A stretch of 64,000 nt of DNA. It comes from Hydrangea macrophylla (taxonomy: Eukaryota; Streptophyta; Magnoliopsida; Cornales; Hydrangeaceae). The stretch spans positions 111,023,191 through 111,087,190 of the forward strand of contig CM066984.1 of NCBI GenBank assembly GCA_033977485.1, given 5' to 3'. Both the position numbers and the translations under genes were made by a program. Below are positions 44,931 to 56,571 of the stretch, piece by piece. The notes below the pieces were generated by a model, which saw nothing but the letters and a program-made list of their open reading frames with translations, had not been told where the DNA came from and did no database searches. Each line of letters starts with the position of its first letter. Position 1 is the first letter of the stretch.

Positions 44931-45931
44931 TCAAAACCGGTGCTCCATGAAGTCAAATAATTTCCTAAATACAAATTTTACAAGTTTTGATGGATTTTTG
45001 GTCTTGATAGGTAAAAAATGGGCTGACTTAGTCAATCGGTCCACAATAACCCAAATACTATCATTCAACTTCTGAGACTTTGGAAATCCAAAACAAAATC
45101 CATTGTGATATGCTCCCACTTCCACTCCAGTATCTCTAGAGCATGAAGTTCCCCTCTGGGTCGTTGATGCTCAATTTTCACTGTTCGGCAAGTCATACAC
45201 TTAGATACAAACTCTGCTACTTCTCGTTTCATACCACTCCACCAATAAACTTCTCGCAAGTCTCGGTACATTTTGGTACTACCTGGATGTACTGAATATC
45301 TTGTATTGTGAGCTTCCTCCATAACTCTATTTTTTAAATCTTCCACCTTAGGAACACATAAGCAGTTGATGTATCTCACAACACTGTCTTGAAAACTAAA
45401 CTCTGGCATTCTACCCTCAGGTAACTCATCCATAATTTTCTTAAATTCTGGGTCTAAAAGCCGATTAGTCTTGATTTCACCAATTAAACTCGGCTGTGCC
45501 ACAATCCCAGCCATCAAACCACATTTAATTCTAGGAATGACTTCAAGTTCCAATTGTTCAAATTCTTTCACTAGCTCCTCCTGTGCTATTAAGGCATAAG
45601 CTAAGTTTTTCAACGACTTCCGGCTTAAGGCATCGGCGACCATATTCGCTTTTCCCGGGTGATATTGAATTTTCAAATCATAATCTTTCATAAGCTCTAA
45701 CCACTTCCTTTGTCTCATATTAAGGTGTCTCTGAGTAAACAAATATTTTAAACTTTTGTGGTCGGTAAAAATTTCACATGTCTTCTTGTATAAATAATGC
45801 CTCCAAATCTTCAAAGCGAAAATTACCGCCGCTAACTCCAAGTCATGTGTCGGATAATTATTCTCGTGAGGTCTCAACTGTCGTGAAACATAAGCTATTA
45901 CCTTGTCATCCTGTGTCAGAACACATCCCAA
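44931..45931 (-). pseudogene. Gypsy RNase H and integrase N-terminal block
   Basis: Reading from 45931 downward: [20 protein letters not shown] and [17 protein letters not shown] (RNase H), [13 protein letters not shown], a spacer ending [11 protein letters not shown], then the HHCC zinc-finger part of integrase ([29 protein letters not shown]). A frame change near 45065-45125 moves into the WVIVDRLTKSAHFLPI integrase core. That core is then lost to a further break near 44940. Confidence 0.88.
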
Positions 45932-46364
45932 GCCTCGGTGGGAAGCATCACTATAAATTCTGAAATTTCGGTACTTGTTGGAATTGCAAGTATCTGTGCC
46001 GTTGTTAACTTTTCCTTCAATGCTAAGATATAATCTTCACATTCCTTGTTCACTCAAACGGTACATCCTTTCTCATCAATTTGGTCATTGGAGTTTCAAT
46101 TTTGGAAAAGTCTTTAACAAACCTTCTATAATATCAAGTTAACCCTAAGAAACTTTGAATTTCTGATACATTTGTCGGTCTCAACCAATTCATAACAGCT
46201 TCAATCTTCTGTGGATCTGCGGACATGCCCTCTTTAGAGATCACATGCCCTAAGAATGTGACACTTCTTAATCAAAACTCACTTTTCTTTAACCTTCCAA
46301 ATAGTTGTTTCTCTCGAAGTCATTGTAGAACTAACTTCAAGTGTTGTTCATGTTCCTGCGGCCT

Positions 46365-46826
46365 CTAAGAATAAATTAGAATATCATCAATAAAAACTAT
46401 CACAAACTCATCAAAGTAAGATTTGAAAACTTTGTTCATCAGATCCATAAAGACAGCTGGTGCATTGGTAACCCCAAACGGCATTACTAGAAATTCGTAA
46501 TGCCCATATCGGGTCCTAAAGGCGGTCTTCTCTACATCGTCCGCTTTAACTTTCAATTGATGATACCCTAACCTCAAGTCAATCTTTGAAAATACCTGAG
46601 CCCCTTGAAGCTGATCAAATAAATCGTCGATACGTGGCAACGGGTACTTGTTCTTGATTGTTACTTTGTTGATTTCCCGGTAATCAATACAAATTCGCAT
46701 TGTACCATCTTTCTTCTTCACAAATAATACAGGTGCACCCCACGGAGACACACTAGGCCGAATAAAACCCTTGTCTAGCAATTCTTGCAACTGAATCTTT
46801 AACTCTTTCAACTCAACTGGTGCCAC
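46365..46826 (-). pseudogene. Gypsy reverse transcriptase core
   Basis: A 153-codon open block carries the reverse transcriptase motifs in order: [46 protein letters not shown], the [12 protein letters not shown] block, and the catalytic [10 protein letters not shown] stop separates it from the protease region upstream, and the thumb/connection part downstream (45932-46364) is eroded. Confidence 0.92.
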
Positions 46827-46838
46827 TCGATATGGTGC

Positions 46839-47618
46839 TCATAAAATAGGTTGAGTCCCCGGCATGACATCAATACCAAACTCAATCTCTCGGTCAATTA
46901 ATACACTACGTAGCTCCTCTGGAAATACATCCGGAAATTCTCTAACTATTGGAATATCCTCAAATTTTAAGTTGGCACCTCTAGTGTCAAGAATACTGCA
47001 TAAGAATCCACGACAAGCCTTCTTTAATAACTGACAGGCTTCAATGGCTGACACAATGTATGGTGGCGACACGACACCTTTGCCCTGAAAATAAAGCACA
47101 TCTTGATTCGGAATACGGAATACTACCCCATTTCTCTTACAATCGATGTTTGCGTGATTAGCCGCTAGCCAATCCATACCCAATATAACATCAAAATGCT
47201 GAACGATTAACGGTACTAAATCGACTGTTAAACTCTTACCACCTATATTTATCTCACAGTTTCTAAACACCCCTAAGCTAATCAATAGAGCTTACAATGG
47301 TATTGCAATAGATAAATCATAATCTAGAAATTCTAATGGTTTATCTAGTTGCTTAGCAAAGTAATGTGATACGAACGAGTGTGTAGATCCCGAATCTATA
47401 AGTACATTTGCTAGGTGTGAGAAGATGGGAACCATACCTGAAACAATGGAGTCAGCAGAAGCGGTCTCTCCCGACCTAAGTTGATACGACCTCGCCTCTC
47501 GCTGCTCCCTCCTCGGTGGTGGTTGAGTAGGTCTCAATGTAATAGCACTTGGCGCATATGAACCGAAACCTGAAGCTCCTTGACGCTTAGTAGGATAATC
47601 TTTCGCTTGGTGCCCCAA
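46839..47618 (-). pseudogene. Gypsy zinc knuckle and aspartic protease
   Basis: From 47618 downward: the end of the gag zinc knuckle (GHQAKDYP), a linker, then the protease active site NVLIDSGSTHSFVS. After one in-frame break near 47286-47292 comes the protease C-terminal ILGMDWLAANHANIDC and the FPDVFPEEL sequence that leads into reverse transcriptase. Confidence 0.88.
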
Positions 47619-47742
47619 CTCCTTACAAGTAAAGCATCAACCCCCTCATATCCATATTCCGGTTTGGACAATTTCTTGCCATGTGTCCCGATTGTCAGCA
47701 AATGTTACAAGTGATCGGGTTTGGAAGTTGATTGCATTGGCC

Positions 47743-48338
47743 CTAATGAAATTTCTGACAAGTTGAACATCTTGGTTTGTTCCTACTAGAACCACTGCCA
47801 CTACTGGCCGATGAACCTCCTGGACTCTGTCTCTTTGCACTTCCTTGGCTGCTGAATTGACTCGATCCCCTTCTTTTGCTTTGTTGATTCGATGGTGGTG
47901 GCATGCTTGAAGTAAACCCAAGATAGCTCTCGACAATAGAGGCGATGTCAAGGGCCTTAGCAAGCATTTCTGGTCGAAACACAGTCACTCGTCCCCGGAT
48001 GTCACTTCGATCCTGCCACATTTTCTTGCTTTTACTTTTTCAATTGTTATCATATCCCCCTCAAACCTTCCCAAACTCATGAATTGTGTTGAGTACTCTC
48101 GAACTGACTTTCCCCCTTGCACCAACTCCATAAACTCTTGAGCTTTTTGGTCACCAAATGATTCCAGAAAGTATTGCTCTTTAAATATCTCAAGGAATTG
48201 ATCCCAAGTAGTGGGTTGACTCGGGCCCAGCTTAGTACGCCACCAATATTTTGCGTCATCTTTTAACGTGTCGGCGGCAAATAAAACTTTTTTGCTCATC
48301 TGTACACGGTAACACCCTGAAGATTTTCTCCATATCAA
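47743..48338 (-). pseudogene. Gypsy gag, fragmentary
   Basis: From 48338: ADTLKDDAKYWWRTKL and FKEQYFLESFGDQKAQEF belong to the retrotransposon gag core. A second, differently phased block (48021-47743) has the Ser/Gln-rich linker and the start of the CCHC zinc knuckle (CSTCQKFH). Frame breaks lie between the blocks, and the N terminus is eroded. Confidence 0.8.
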
Positions 48339-48713
48339 AAATTCAAAAGTTGGCCCTCATCGGATTGGCCTCCCCACAAATTATTGTTGGCTTTTGCTTA
48401 TGGAATTTTGAGATGGTGACAACTTCCTCCTTCGGATTTGGGTTCGGTTGTACCGGTCTTTCTTTGACCACATGAGTTTCAGGACTCAAACCAATCCTTC
48501 TATTGCCTTTTCAACTAGTTCCATTCGATTTGAGGTGTCACCTCCAAACACATTGACTGACACCCACATTATAATACACACACACACACACATGTTACTT
48601 TGAATATACACATGGCATGCTAAACAATAGTAAAAGCATGCTAAGTAAATGTGTATGCATGTTCATGTAGCTACGTGTTATTGTGTGCACACTACGCGTC
48701 GTCTAGCCTACTA

Positions 48714-48724
48714 CTCTGATACTA
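48714..48724 (-). other. Gypsy primer binding site
   Basis: On the element's strand TAGTATCAGAG lies five bases after the 5' LTR end. It resembles the initiator-Met tRNA site TGGTATCAGAG with one mismatch, and supports the LTR boundary at 48730. Confidence 0.75.
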
Positions 48725-48729
48725 AAAAT

Positions 48730-51700
48730 TCTCATACCCCAACCCACCTCTTCGGATTAGGACACATGTAACAAGAGTAAATGCACCCAAAACATACACT
48801 AATTAGGAAGAAAATGTGGATTAATTCACTTTAAAGAACTTTATTGTGACAAGAACAGCCCCAAGGGCAAAATGGTCATTAATAAAGTATATCCAATTTT
48901 ATACCAAAATATAGGTCTTTGAGTCCCGGTTCCAACGAAAAAAATGGTGTACGAATCCGAGTTTTCTAGAAAGTGATACGCATATTTCTGTAAAAGCTGT
49001 TGGTTGTGTAAAGCAGGGGCGGATCGATCCACCCTTTAGGGCTGGATCGATCCGATATTGCAATATCCCAGCAGAATGTCCCCGAAGAAGCTCGGATCGA
49101 TCCACTCTTTACACCCGGATCGATCCGAGTTCCCGCAGAACAGTTTCTACTACTAAAAATCTTGTTGCTACAAGTTCAAAAACTTACCAAAACATAACCA
49201 ATTCACATGTAAACTTCATAAAACATTGGGGAAACCATTCCCAAACATTTTCAAACATAAATCAAGCGCGTACCACTTATCTACAACTACAATTGGATCA
49301 AATTAGCTCATGAACCCAACTCTTTTTGAATCAAAACAAGTTTGGAAGCTTGAAACTCAATTCTTATCAAAAGTTCATAAAACTTGACGGACATGAGCTC
49401 AAGCTACAACCAACACCATTCATACAACAAAACCCATCTACGACGCTTGCAACACATATGAACTTGCCGAGATGGTCCTAATTACTAACTTGCACCTTTT
49501 CTTAAATAAAACAAGGAAATAAAATTTTCAAATTCAATTCCAACTACCAAAATGCCAACTTAAGGATCTAAGTCCCATGGATACAACAAAATACCAACAT
49601 TGTCATTAAAGAAACTTTAATTTACAATATTCTACAAGTTTAAAAGATAACCATAAACACAAGTCTCAAATCTCTCCCATCTCTTCCATCTCTCGCATCT
49701 CTCCCGTCATTTCCTCTCCGGGTATTGCTCTGAACCTGATGTGGTTGTTATTTACCACAACAGAAAAGGAAAACGGTTTTCTTAAGCATTATGCTTAGTG
49801 AATAACTAACGTGCATTGAATGTCGTGAACATGTATAATGCGACAATATAAGCACATAAGCATATGTAATCGCAGTAATTCCTCCACAAATTCGGCAACC
49901 GCGCATCACCAATTAATGTAAACTACCAAAATTACAACGACTAAAACGTAAATTAAAGGTATAGAAATGATCGTCTCACCTCCACGAGTTCGAATACGGC
50001 CTTGGTTCGTGAATTGGACGAACGGCGGCTACGGAACGGTGATTCTGCGGCGTCGGCGTCTCGTATTCTCGTTTTTCTCTCCGAGCTCTCTCTTTTCCTT
50101 TCTTTAATTTCTGTAAATATGAGACTAATATCATGTTTTGACATATACCCTCATGCACAAGCATGATGTGTCACACCATTTTTCCCTCTTTTCGTTTATA
50201 CCCCCGGAATTTCTAAAGTTCTTATTATGAAATCCCCCAAACACTCCATTAACTACCTAATTATCTAATGAGTGTTTGTCTAAGTCCCGTATGGATCCCA
50301 ACGTGGGTCCCACATATTTTTTGAAATTTTTATCACACCTACCAATTATGAATCATTTTCATTTATACCCTTATTTTCATTAATCAACTTATCATTTTGA
50401 TAACTAACATATCAATCAAAGTAATATGAAAGCTATTAAACATATCTCCAAGTAATCATATAGAATGCATCTATCATTTATATGCAAATTATTTTTTTTA
50501 TCTGGGCCCTTCACTGGGTCCCACCTCATTACATGTCCCTCCTCACTGGGGACTTTTCCACGGACGAGTCCAAAGTCTCCCCTTATGTCACGCCCCGAAA
50601 CCACACATACGATTCTAGGACACTTGGCAAGCCACCAAGGCACGTCCCTATGTCATTAGAGTTTCATAAAAACACATTAGTAAAAGTTTTGACTTACGAA
50701 CTCACATATTTCTAACATTTTCAAAGAGATTTTATAAATACATTTCCAAACACACTCTAACGAAGTTCTTTTTCAAAAGTAACACTTTATAGTTCAAAGG
50801 GGTCCCAAAGGTACCCTCATGTTTAATTAGAAGTAAAACCAAACACCCGAAGTGGTAGAATTAAAAGTGATGCAGGGGGTTTTTCAACCGGTCGAACTGC
50901 CCCATTCGACCGGTCGAATGACCCCTGGGCAGAGTCCTTTCCCTGTTGCAGAATTTTGCCTAAGGTCACCCAACCACTTCGAATTTAACCAACTTAAAAC
51001 ATTCAAAACATTAAGTTTAATCCATAAGCATGTGAAAATATCTTCACAACATAAATCCAACCTCATTGAGTTCATAACCAACATTAAAATAATTTAAGAG
51101 AAATTAAAGCAAGACTCAATTCATTCCAAACTCATTGAGTATAACCCCCAAGTTTATCGCATCACAACAAACCAACAAGAACTTAAGAGTCGCAACACCC
51201 ACAAACTAACCAATGTTACATAAACCATATGTTACACGAGTCAACTTGCTTACTGACTAATACAAGATAATAACCAAGTTACAACTGAATATTACATTAC
51301 TAGGAATTGCAAATTCTTGAAGCCAAATTATAACCTTAACTTGTTGTGAGTTTAAAAGTCCAAGCAATTAACATGACCCAACCCAAGTACAAACTAACTA
51401 TTCCCATATTACAAGTTCTAAGTACAAAATGGAAAGATAACTACATTAGCTATGACCATTCCCAAGTCCCACGTAACCTCGCCAACTTCCATTTTCATTT
51501 CTTCATTGCCTCGCCTTTATCACCTACAATGGTTATTCAATAACCATTACACTATATCAGCTATATGCTGGAGAATAACAACAATTATACACATGAATAA
51601 TAGGCATGCTCATTCTCATTTTTTACACATAACTATAGTCTCCGGGAACGTAAGTACCGGCCACCCTTTCATGTTAGTCCGCGACTACTCCATTAGTCCG

Positions 51701-52932
51701 CACGACTAACCGAGACCCACACCTCTTTCCGTCAAACGTGCGGCCTCGTGGCCATTTTGGCTTCTAGTCACATATCTTTGATGGCAAGTACAAGTTCCCC
51801 TTTGACCCAACTTGACAACTCAACATCTCAATTAGTCATTATACCGTACAATTTCACAACTACACCTGAATTATCAAATTACTCTAAACACATGAGTTTT
51901 AAGCTAACTAAACATGCTTTCATCACAAAGACAATCCCAAACATTTAATTACCATATTCCATAATTATTGTCACTCACCTCTTGCTTGTCGCTCCTAAAT
52001 TCCAGATTAAGACCCTAGCCAATCTCCCATATAATTCCTGTACAAATTTTACTAGTGATGAGCTAAACCCCCAAATTGGGTCGCAGAAAACTTGTCCCAG
52101 CATTTGATAAAAATGGTACTATCGCATTAGACTCACCTCCAGGAGTTCGAATATATAGCCTATTTCAAAAATCGATGTCGAACGGCGCGTCGTTTGGCGT
52201 CGTTAGCGTTGTCGTCAATGTCCGTCGAGATTTTCGTCAATCTCTTCTGTAAACTTTATTTAGTGTAATGAAAAGGATGCTAAGGCTTGGTGAGTTATTG
52301 AGCTAGGTGTCCTCCTCTTGTAATTCCACGTTTCATTCTATTATGAACTCCCCAATATTTTATCACTTTTGTATTTATACCCCTGCTAATTAATGAAACT
52401 TATTAAAATTATCCCAAACTTAAATGAGTAATTGTCTATGTCACGTATGGGTCCCATAAGTGGTACCACATAATAATGTGAAGTTGCTAATTAACCTACT
52501 AGTTATGCAACGTGTCCAATTTGCACTCACAAAGATATCCCTAACTGACCACAGAAGTGATCTCTAACAATTAACATGGTATTCAATCAACATAGTATAA
52601 TATTCACATATGCCTTAATAACCATTTAAGCACATAAGAATTATCCCACGTATTTGTCCCATCACACGGGGAACTCTCATAACTATCCCAAGCTGGGACT
52701 GCCATCGGCCTATCTCTGGATTCCAAACTGGATATCCCTAATCATCTTAGTGAGTTTAACTCACTTAACACATATAATCACCTCACTATTAAAATGTTAA
52801 TATGTATGCTAAATGAAATTAAATATAGCCCACGTGAACGGGTGTTACACCTTAACCATTATATACACTAATCACATGAATTTATGCATATAAACATATT
52901 AATTAACCCTTTTCCCGGCTACGGGTGTTACA
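48730..52932 (-). repeat. Gypsy 5' LTR, split by a nested solo LTR
   Basis: The ends TCTCATACCCC and GGGTGTTACA match the 3' LTR. Without the nested element and its TSD copy (50586-52854) it is about 1.93 kb. The segment 49732-50365 is present here and replaced in the other LTR. The continuation after the nested LTR (AACCATTATATACACTAATC) matches the 3' LTR near 43949, confirming the split. Confidence 0.9.
50586..52849 (-). mobile_element. Solo LTR C (2264 bp) nested in the Gypsy 5' LTR, TSD CCTTA
   Basis: It begins TGTCACGCCCCG and ends GGGTGTTACA on the plus strand, flanked by the exact 5-bp repeat CCTTA (50581-50585, 52850-52854). A minus-strand TATA box (TATAAATA, about 52369-52376) gives the orientation. 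TCAACCGGTCGA (50884) and TCGACCGGTCGA (50906) form a palindrome pair 22 bp apart. It is related in its ends to solo LTR A and the host Gypsy LTR, but its body is different. Confidence 0.9.
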
Positions 52933-52937
52933 GTTTT

Positions 52938-53225
52938 TGATTCGACGACGACGACGACTAGAAGACTGCATGACAGCAATGGCTAGAACACTAACTCAAG
53001 TCTTTCGTTTAACCTCTATAATCTTTTCATTTTTTCTACATTATATTTGTTTTGTTTGTAGTTTTTTGGTGATGTGGAAAATTTCATGATCGCTAAGAGA
53101 ATAATAGTGAGAAATTTGTTTGTGTGTATATATATTTGAATAGAAGTTTTCGCAATGAATTCGTCTTATTACAAATTTTGTTTTTTTTAACAAAAGTGAG
53201 AAATTTCTCATCAAATTTGTGGTTA
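52938..53225. other. Gene-free; start of the GAGAAATTTCTC repeat region
   Basis: A (CGA)n tract at about 52943-52959, then AT-rich sequence with the first GTGAGAAATTT words. No gene. Confidence 0.5.
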
Positions 53226-53244
53226 TTTCGTGAGAACTTCTCAC

Positions 53245-53624
53245 GAAATAGGCCAGCTATGCTCTACGGGACAGAGTGTTGGGCAACTAAGAAACAACAC
53301 ATTAGCAAAGTGAGTGTAGCGGAGATGAGGATGCTAAGATGGATGTGTGGTAAGACTAGGAAAGATAGAATTCGGCCATGTGCAACGAAAACCTGTAGAT
53401 GCACCTGTGCGAAAGAGTGATAAGATCGTAGTGCCTGGAATGGTTAGAGGGAGAGGCAGACCTAGACTGACTTGGGAATATGTGGTGCAACAAGATATGA
53501 ATATATATAATTTAAATGAGCATATAGCTCTTGATCGTGCAGAATGGAGAAAAAGGATTCATACAGTCGACCCCAATTGATTGGGACACAAGGCTTGGTT
53601 TGGCTTGGTTTGGTTTGGTTTGGT
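53245..53624 (+). mobile_element. 5'-truncated LINE 3' end, 19-bp TSD
   Basis: The translation shows the C-terminal end of a plant LINE reverse transcriptase: MLYGTECWATKKQHISKV, EMRMLRWMCGKTRKDRIR, then after a frame shift FGHVQRKPVDAPVRKSD, RGRGRPRLTWEYVVQQDM and ALDRAEWRKRI. A short TTTGGCTTGGTTTGGTT microsatellite tail follows. The insert is flanked by an exact 19-bp duplication TTTCGTGAGAACTTCTCAC (53226-53244, 53625-53643), typical of target-primed reverse transcription. Only about 380 bp of the element was inserted. Confidence 0.9.
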
Positions 53625-53643
53625 TTTCGTGAGAACTTCTCAC

Positions 53644-53959
53644 TTTGTTAATGAGAAGTGATAAATTTCTGAAAAATATTGTCTGCATGTGTATATGTAT
53701 TTGAACAAAAGTGAGAAATTCTCATTAAATAACCACAAAATTTTCACATTAAATTAAAAACTCGAAAAAAAATCTTTGCTAATACCATTTTGCATATACA
53801 TAACACAACTATAATTTTTTTCAAAAGAAAGACATGTAAATATACTGAGAAGTTTTTCACTTAATAATGAGAAAATATTCTTACACATTAAGTGAGAAAT
53901 TCTCACTAAATAATTGTTGCGAATATGACCTGTAACACACACAATGCAAACGCACACAG
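53644..53959. other. Spacer rich in GTGAGAAATTCTCAC words
   Basis: Repeated near-palindromic words (GTGAGAAATTCTCATT, AAGTGAGAAATTCTCACTAA) in AT-rich DNA. No gene. Confidence 0.5.
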
Positions 53960-54245
53960 AAAACAATAAATAGACAAATCACGACACAAGATATACCCTG
54001 TGGTTCGGCCAAATTGCCTACGTCCACAGCCTCTCACACCAGTTCACTATAATCACGAAATAGGGTTACAGAGTTTTCTCTCAAAGAACGCAGCTCTCAA
54101 CACACTGCGGCTGCACATAGAAGGGATAATATATCCCACTAGGGTTACACTGAAAATTACTAAAATACCCTTGGTCCGACTCGGGGGGCCCGGCCCCCGA
54201 ACCCCCGGTATCAGAGTGGATCAGACTTCACAAACCCAACAATAA
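53960..54245 (+). mobile_element. Possible LTR remnant
   Basis: CCTGTGGTTCGGCCAAATTG and CCTACGTCCACAGCC are phrases I associate with plant Copia-type LTRs. TATCAGAGTGGATCAGAC at 54211 resembles a primer binding site. No second LTR, TSD or coding domain was found, so this is a fragment at best. Confidence 0.4.
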
Positions 54246-54526
54246 TAAGAAATTTTACGTGATTTTAGGGATATTAATCTCATTATCCATGATCTCCTAA
54301 AGATACGCTTCCCATAACGGTATACAACACGAATTTGAAAGTATTTTGAATATACACAGTTGTATATACAAAAAAAAAAAAAAAAAGGTGAAAAATTATC
54401 ACATTACTCTGTTAAACCGAAATCCCTTAATTTTAGAGATATTAATCCACTTATTCATGATCTCCTAAAAATTTGTTTCCCATAACTGCATATACCACGA
54501 TTTTGGAAGTGTTTTGAATATACACA

Positions 54527-54563
<37 letters not shown>

Positions 54564-54601
54564 GAATTTCACACTATATTAAGAAATTTCTTACCTTTTT
54601 G
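54246..54601. repeat. Two diverged copies of an about 180-bp tandem unit
   Basis: GATATTAATCTCATTATCCA near 54272 and GATATTAATCCACTTATTCA near 54439, both followed by TGATCTCCTAAA and then TTTTGAATATACACA, mark two diverged copies. A related word occurs again at about 54758 and 55330. Confidence 0.6.
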
Positions 54602-55166
54602 TCAGCAACTTTCAATCTTCCACACAAAATTATCTATTATTTCTGTAATTCAAATCAATATAAAATATACAGATCATTTTACCAGATTGAGGAAACTCCT
54701 TGATTTTAGCAAACAAATTTGAAAGTTGAGTAAAATAAGAAAACTCTTTGATTTTAGCAATATTTATTCTCTTATCCATGATCGCCATGGATTACACTTG
54801 TCATACCTGTCATTCACGCGCCTTATTTGTGCTGGTGGTACATGTATACATATGTACATCTAATTATCTGTTAGATAATTATCTAATTACATATGTCATA
54901 CCTCAGCAACTTTCAATCTTCCACACAAAATTATCTGTTATTTCTGTAATTCAAATCAATATAAAATATACAGATCATTTTACCAGAGTGAGGAAACTCC
55001 TTGATTTTAGCAAACAAATTTGAAAGTTGAGTAAAATAAGGAAACTCTTTGATTTTAGCAATATTTATTCTCTTATCCATGATCGCCATGGATTACACTT
55101 GTCATACCTGTCATTCACGCGCCTTATTTGTGCTGGTGGTACATGTATACATATGTACATCTAATC
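54602..55166. repeat. Recent tandem duplication, 264-bp copies, period 301 bp
   Basis: 54602-54865 and 54903-55166, both starting TCAGCAACTTTCAATCTTCC and ending GTACATCTAAT, differ at about three positions by eye. A 37-bp linker rich in TTAGATAATTATCTAA separates them. The open frame at 54748-55023 simply crosses the junction and is not a gene. Confidence 0.9.
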
Positions 55167-56526
55167 ATATGGCCAATTTCGAATGCTCTAATAACAAATT
55201 TCTCACTTAGTAATACAAATTTCTTACTTTTTGAATGGATATAATATGAAATTTCTCACAACTAAGTCACTTCTTCCAACAAGCTTTAAAAAAGGTATTG
55301 TTTTGAACCACAAATCAACATGATTTTTGGGATAAAAATCAATATCCAAAATCTCCTAACAATCCGCTCCATTTATTAACTATCTTATATAACTTTATTT
55401 GAATTTCACACGTGTCATATATATGTGTATACATATACAGTTATGTATACATGTATGACAAGGGCATCATGCTCCGGATTTATGCTAACTATAAGAATAG
55501 AGACTAATTATTGATTTCTATTGTAAATTAATGATTAATTTCTATACACCAAATTAAGTCAGGATCATTCCTATTAATGACCATAATTAGGGACCAAATC
55601 GTATATTTCTAAAAAAAGAAACTATAAAAAACAAATATGAAAATTTGTATTTTTTGCATATAAATAATAAAAACATATTCATTTTTTAAAATTGGCACCA
55701 TATATGCATAGATCTTGAAAAATACAGGAAATAAAAAATAAATCACCTAAAAAGCATAAGAATTGAGAAAGTTATGGTGATTTAATGTTGACAGATAATA
55801 TTAGATAATACTATCTAATATTATATGTTAGAGATATAAAATCTCAAAATTAGGCTGTAACTTATCTTTTTTTGTAAAATTTTCAAGTCCAATGCGTAGA
55901 TCTAAAAAAAATACATGAAATACAAAAAAGAAAAAAAAAATCATCACAAAAGGCAAAAAAAAAAAATGAGGAAATTATACTCGTTTATTATCCGTTTTTA
56001 TCTGTCAGATGGGCTTTTCACTGGAAAAAAAAAAAAAGTAGCGAGAAGCTTTTTTAAAAATGGCCAATTCGTGTGAGTTTTCGTTAATATACTTAATTTT
56101 TAAGAGTGTATGACATAATATCCCTTTAATTGAAAAGCAAAAGCCTATATGTGTTACTGGACCATGATCGCAGAAGTTTCCCCAAAAAGGGTCCTTATTA
56201 TCATTTTAATATCATGTGTACCACGATTAATTTCTTTTTGTCAAATAGATCCACTAACGATGACACGTTTTTTTATTATCGAAATGTTAGATTGTGTATG
56301 GACTTTTTTTTTTTGATAACGATTGTGTATGGACTTTCAATTTCAATGTAAGAGATTTCCAAACACGCCTCGGTGATTATGGGTTCTAATTCCTTTTATT
56401 CAATACGTAGTATATTTCTTCTTGGTGATATTCAACTATTTAGTTCTTTTCTCACGCATTCTACGTAGAACTTCATTTTTTTAACTATAGAACATACGAG
56501 AGACTGGAACCTTAAGACAAGGTCCA

Positions 56527-56571
<45 letters not shown>

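Larger units (their letters stand above)
42503..52932 (-). mobile_element. Decayed Ty3/Gypsy chromovirus, minus strand, 5-bp TSD GTTTT
   Basis: Two LTRs flank a 4.7-kb internal region coding on the minus strand in the order gag, protease, reverse transcriptase, RNase H, integrase, chromodomain-like tail. The whole is bracketed by an exact 5-bp duplication GTTTT (42498-42502, 52933-52937). The last coding block (VHNVFHVSMLRSYV .. VEEATWERKDEI) is the chromovirus-type integrase tail, and the internal order fits a Tekay/Del-like lineage (family-level inference). Every coding block is interrupted by stops or shifts, so it is dead. The 5' LTR (right side) contains a nested solo LTR. Confidence 0.93.

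Noticed and set aside
54748..55023. 91-codon open frame
   Set aside because: It spans the junction of a tandem duplication of non-coding DNA.
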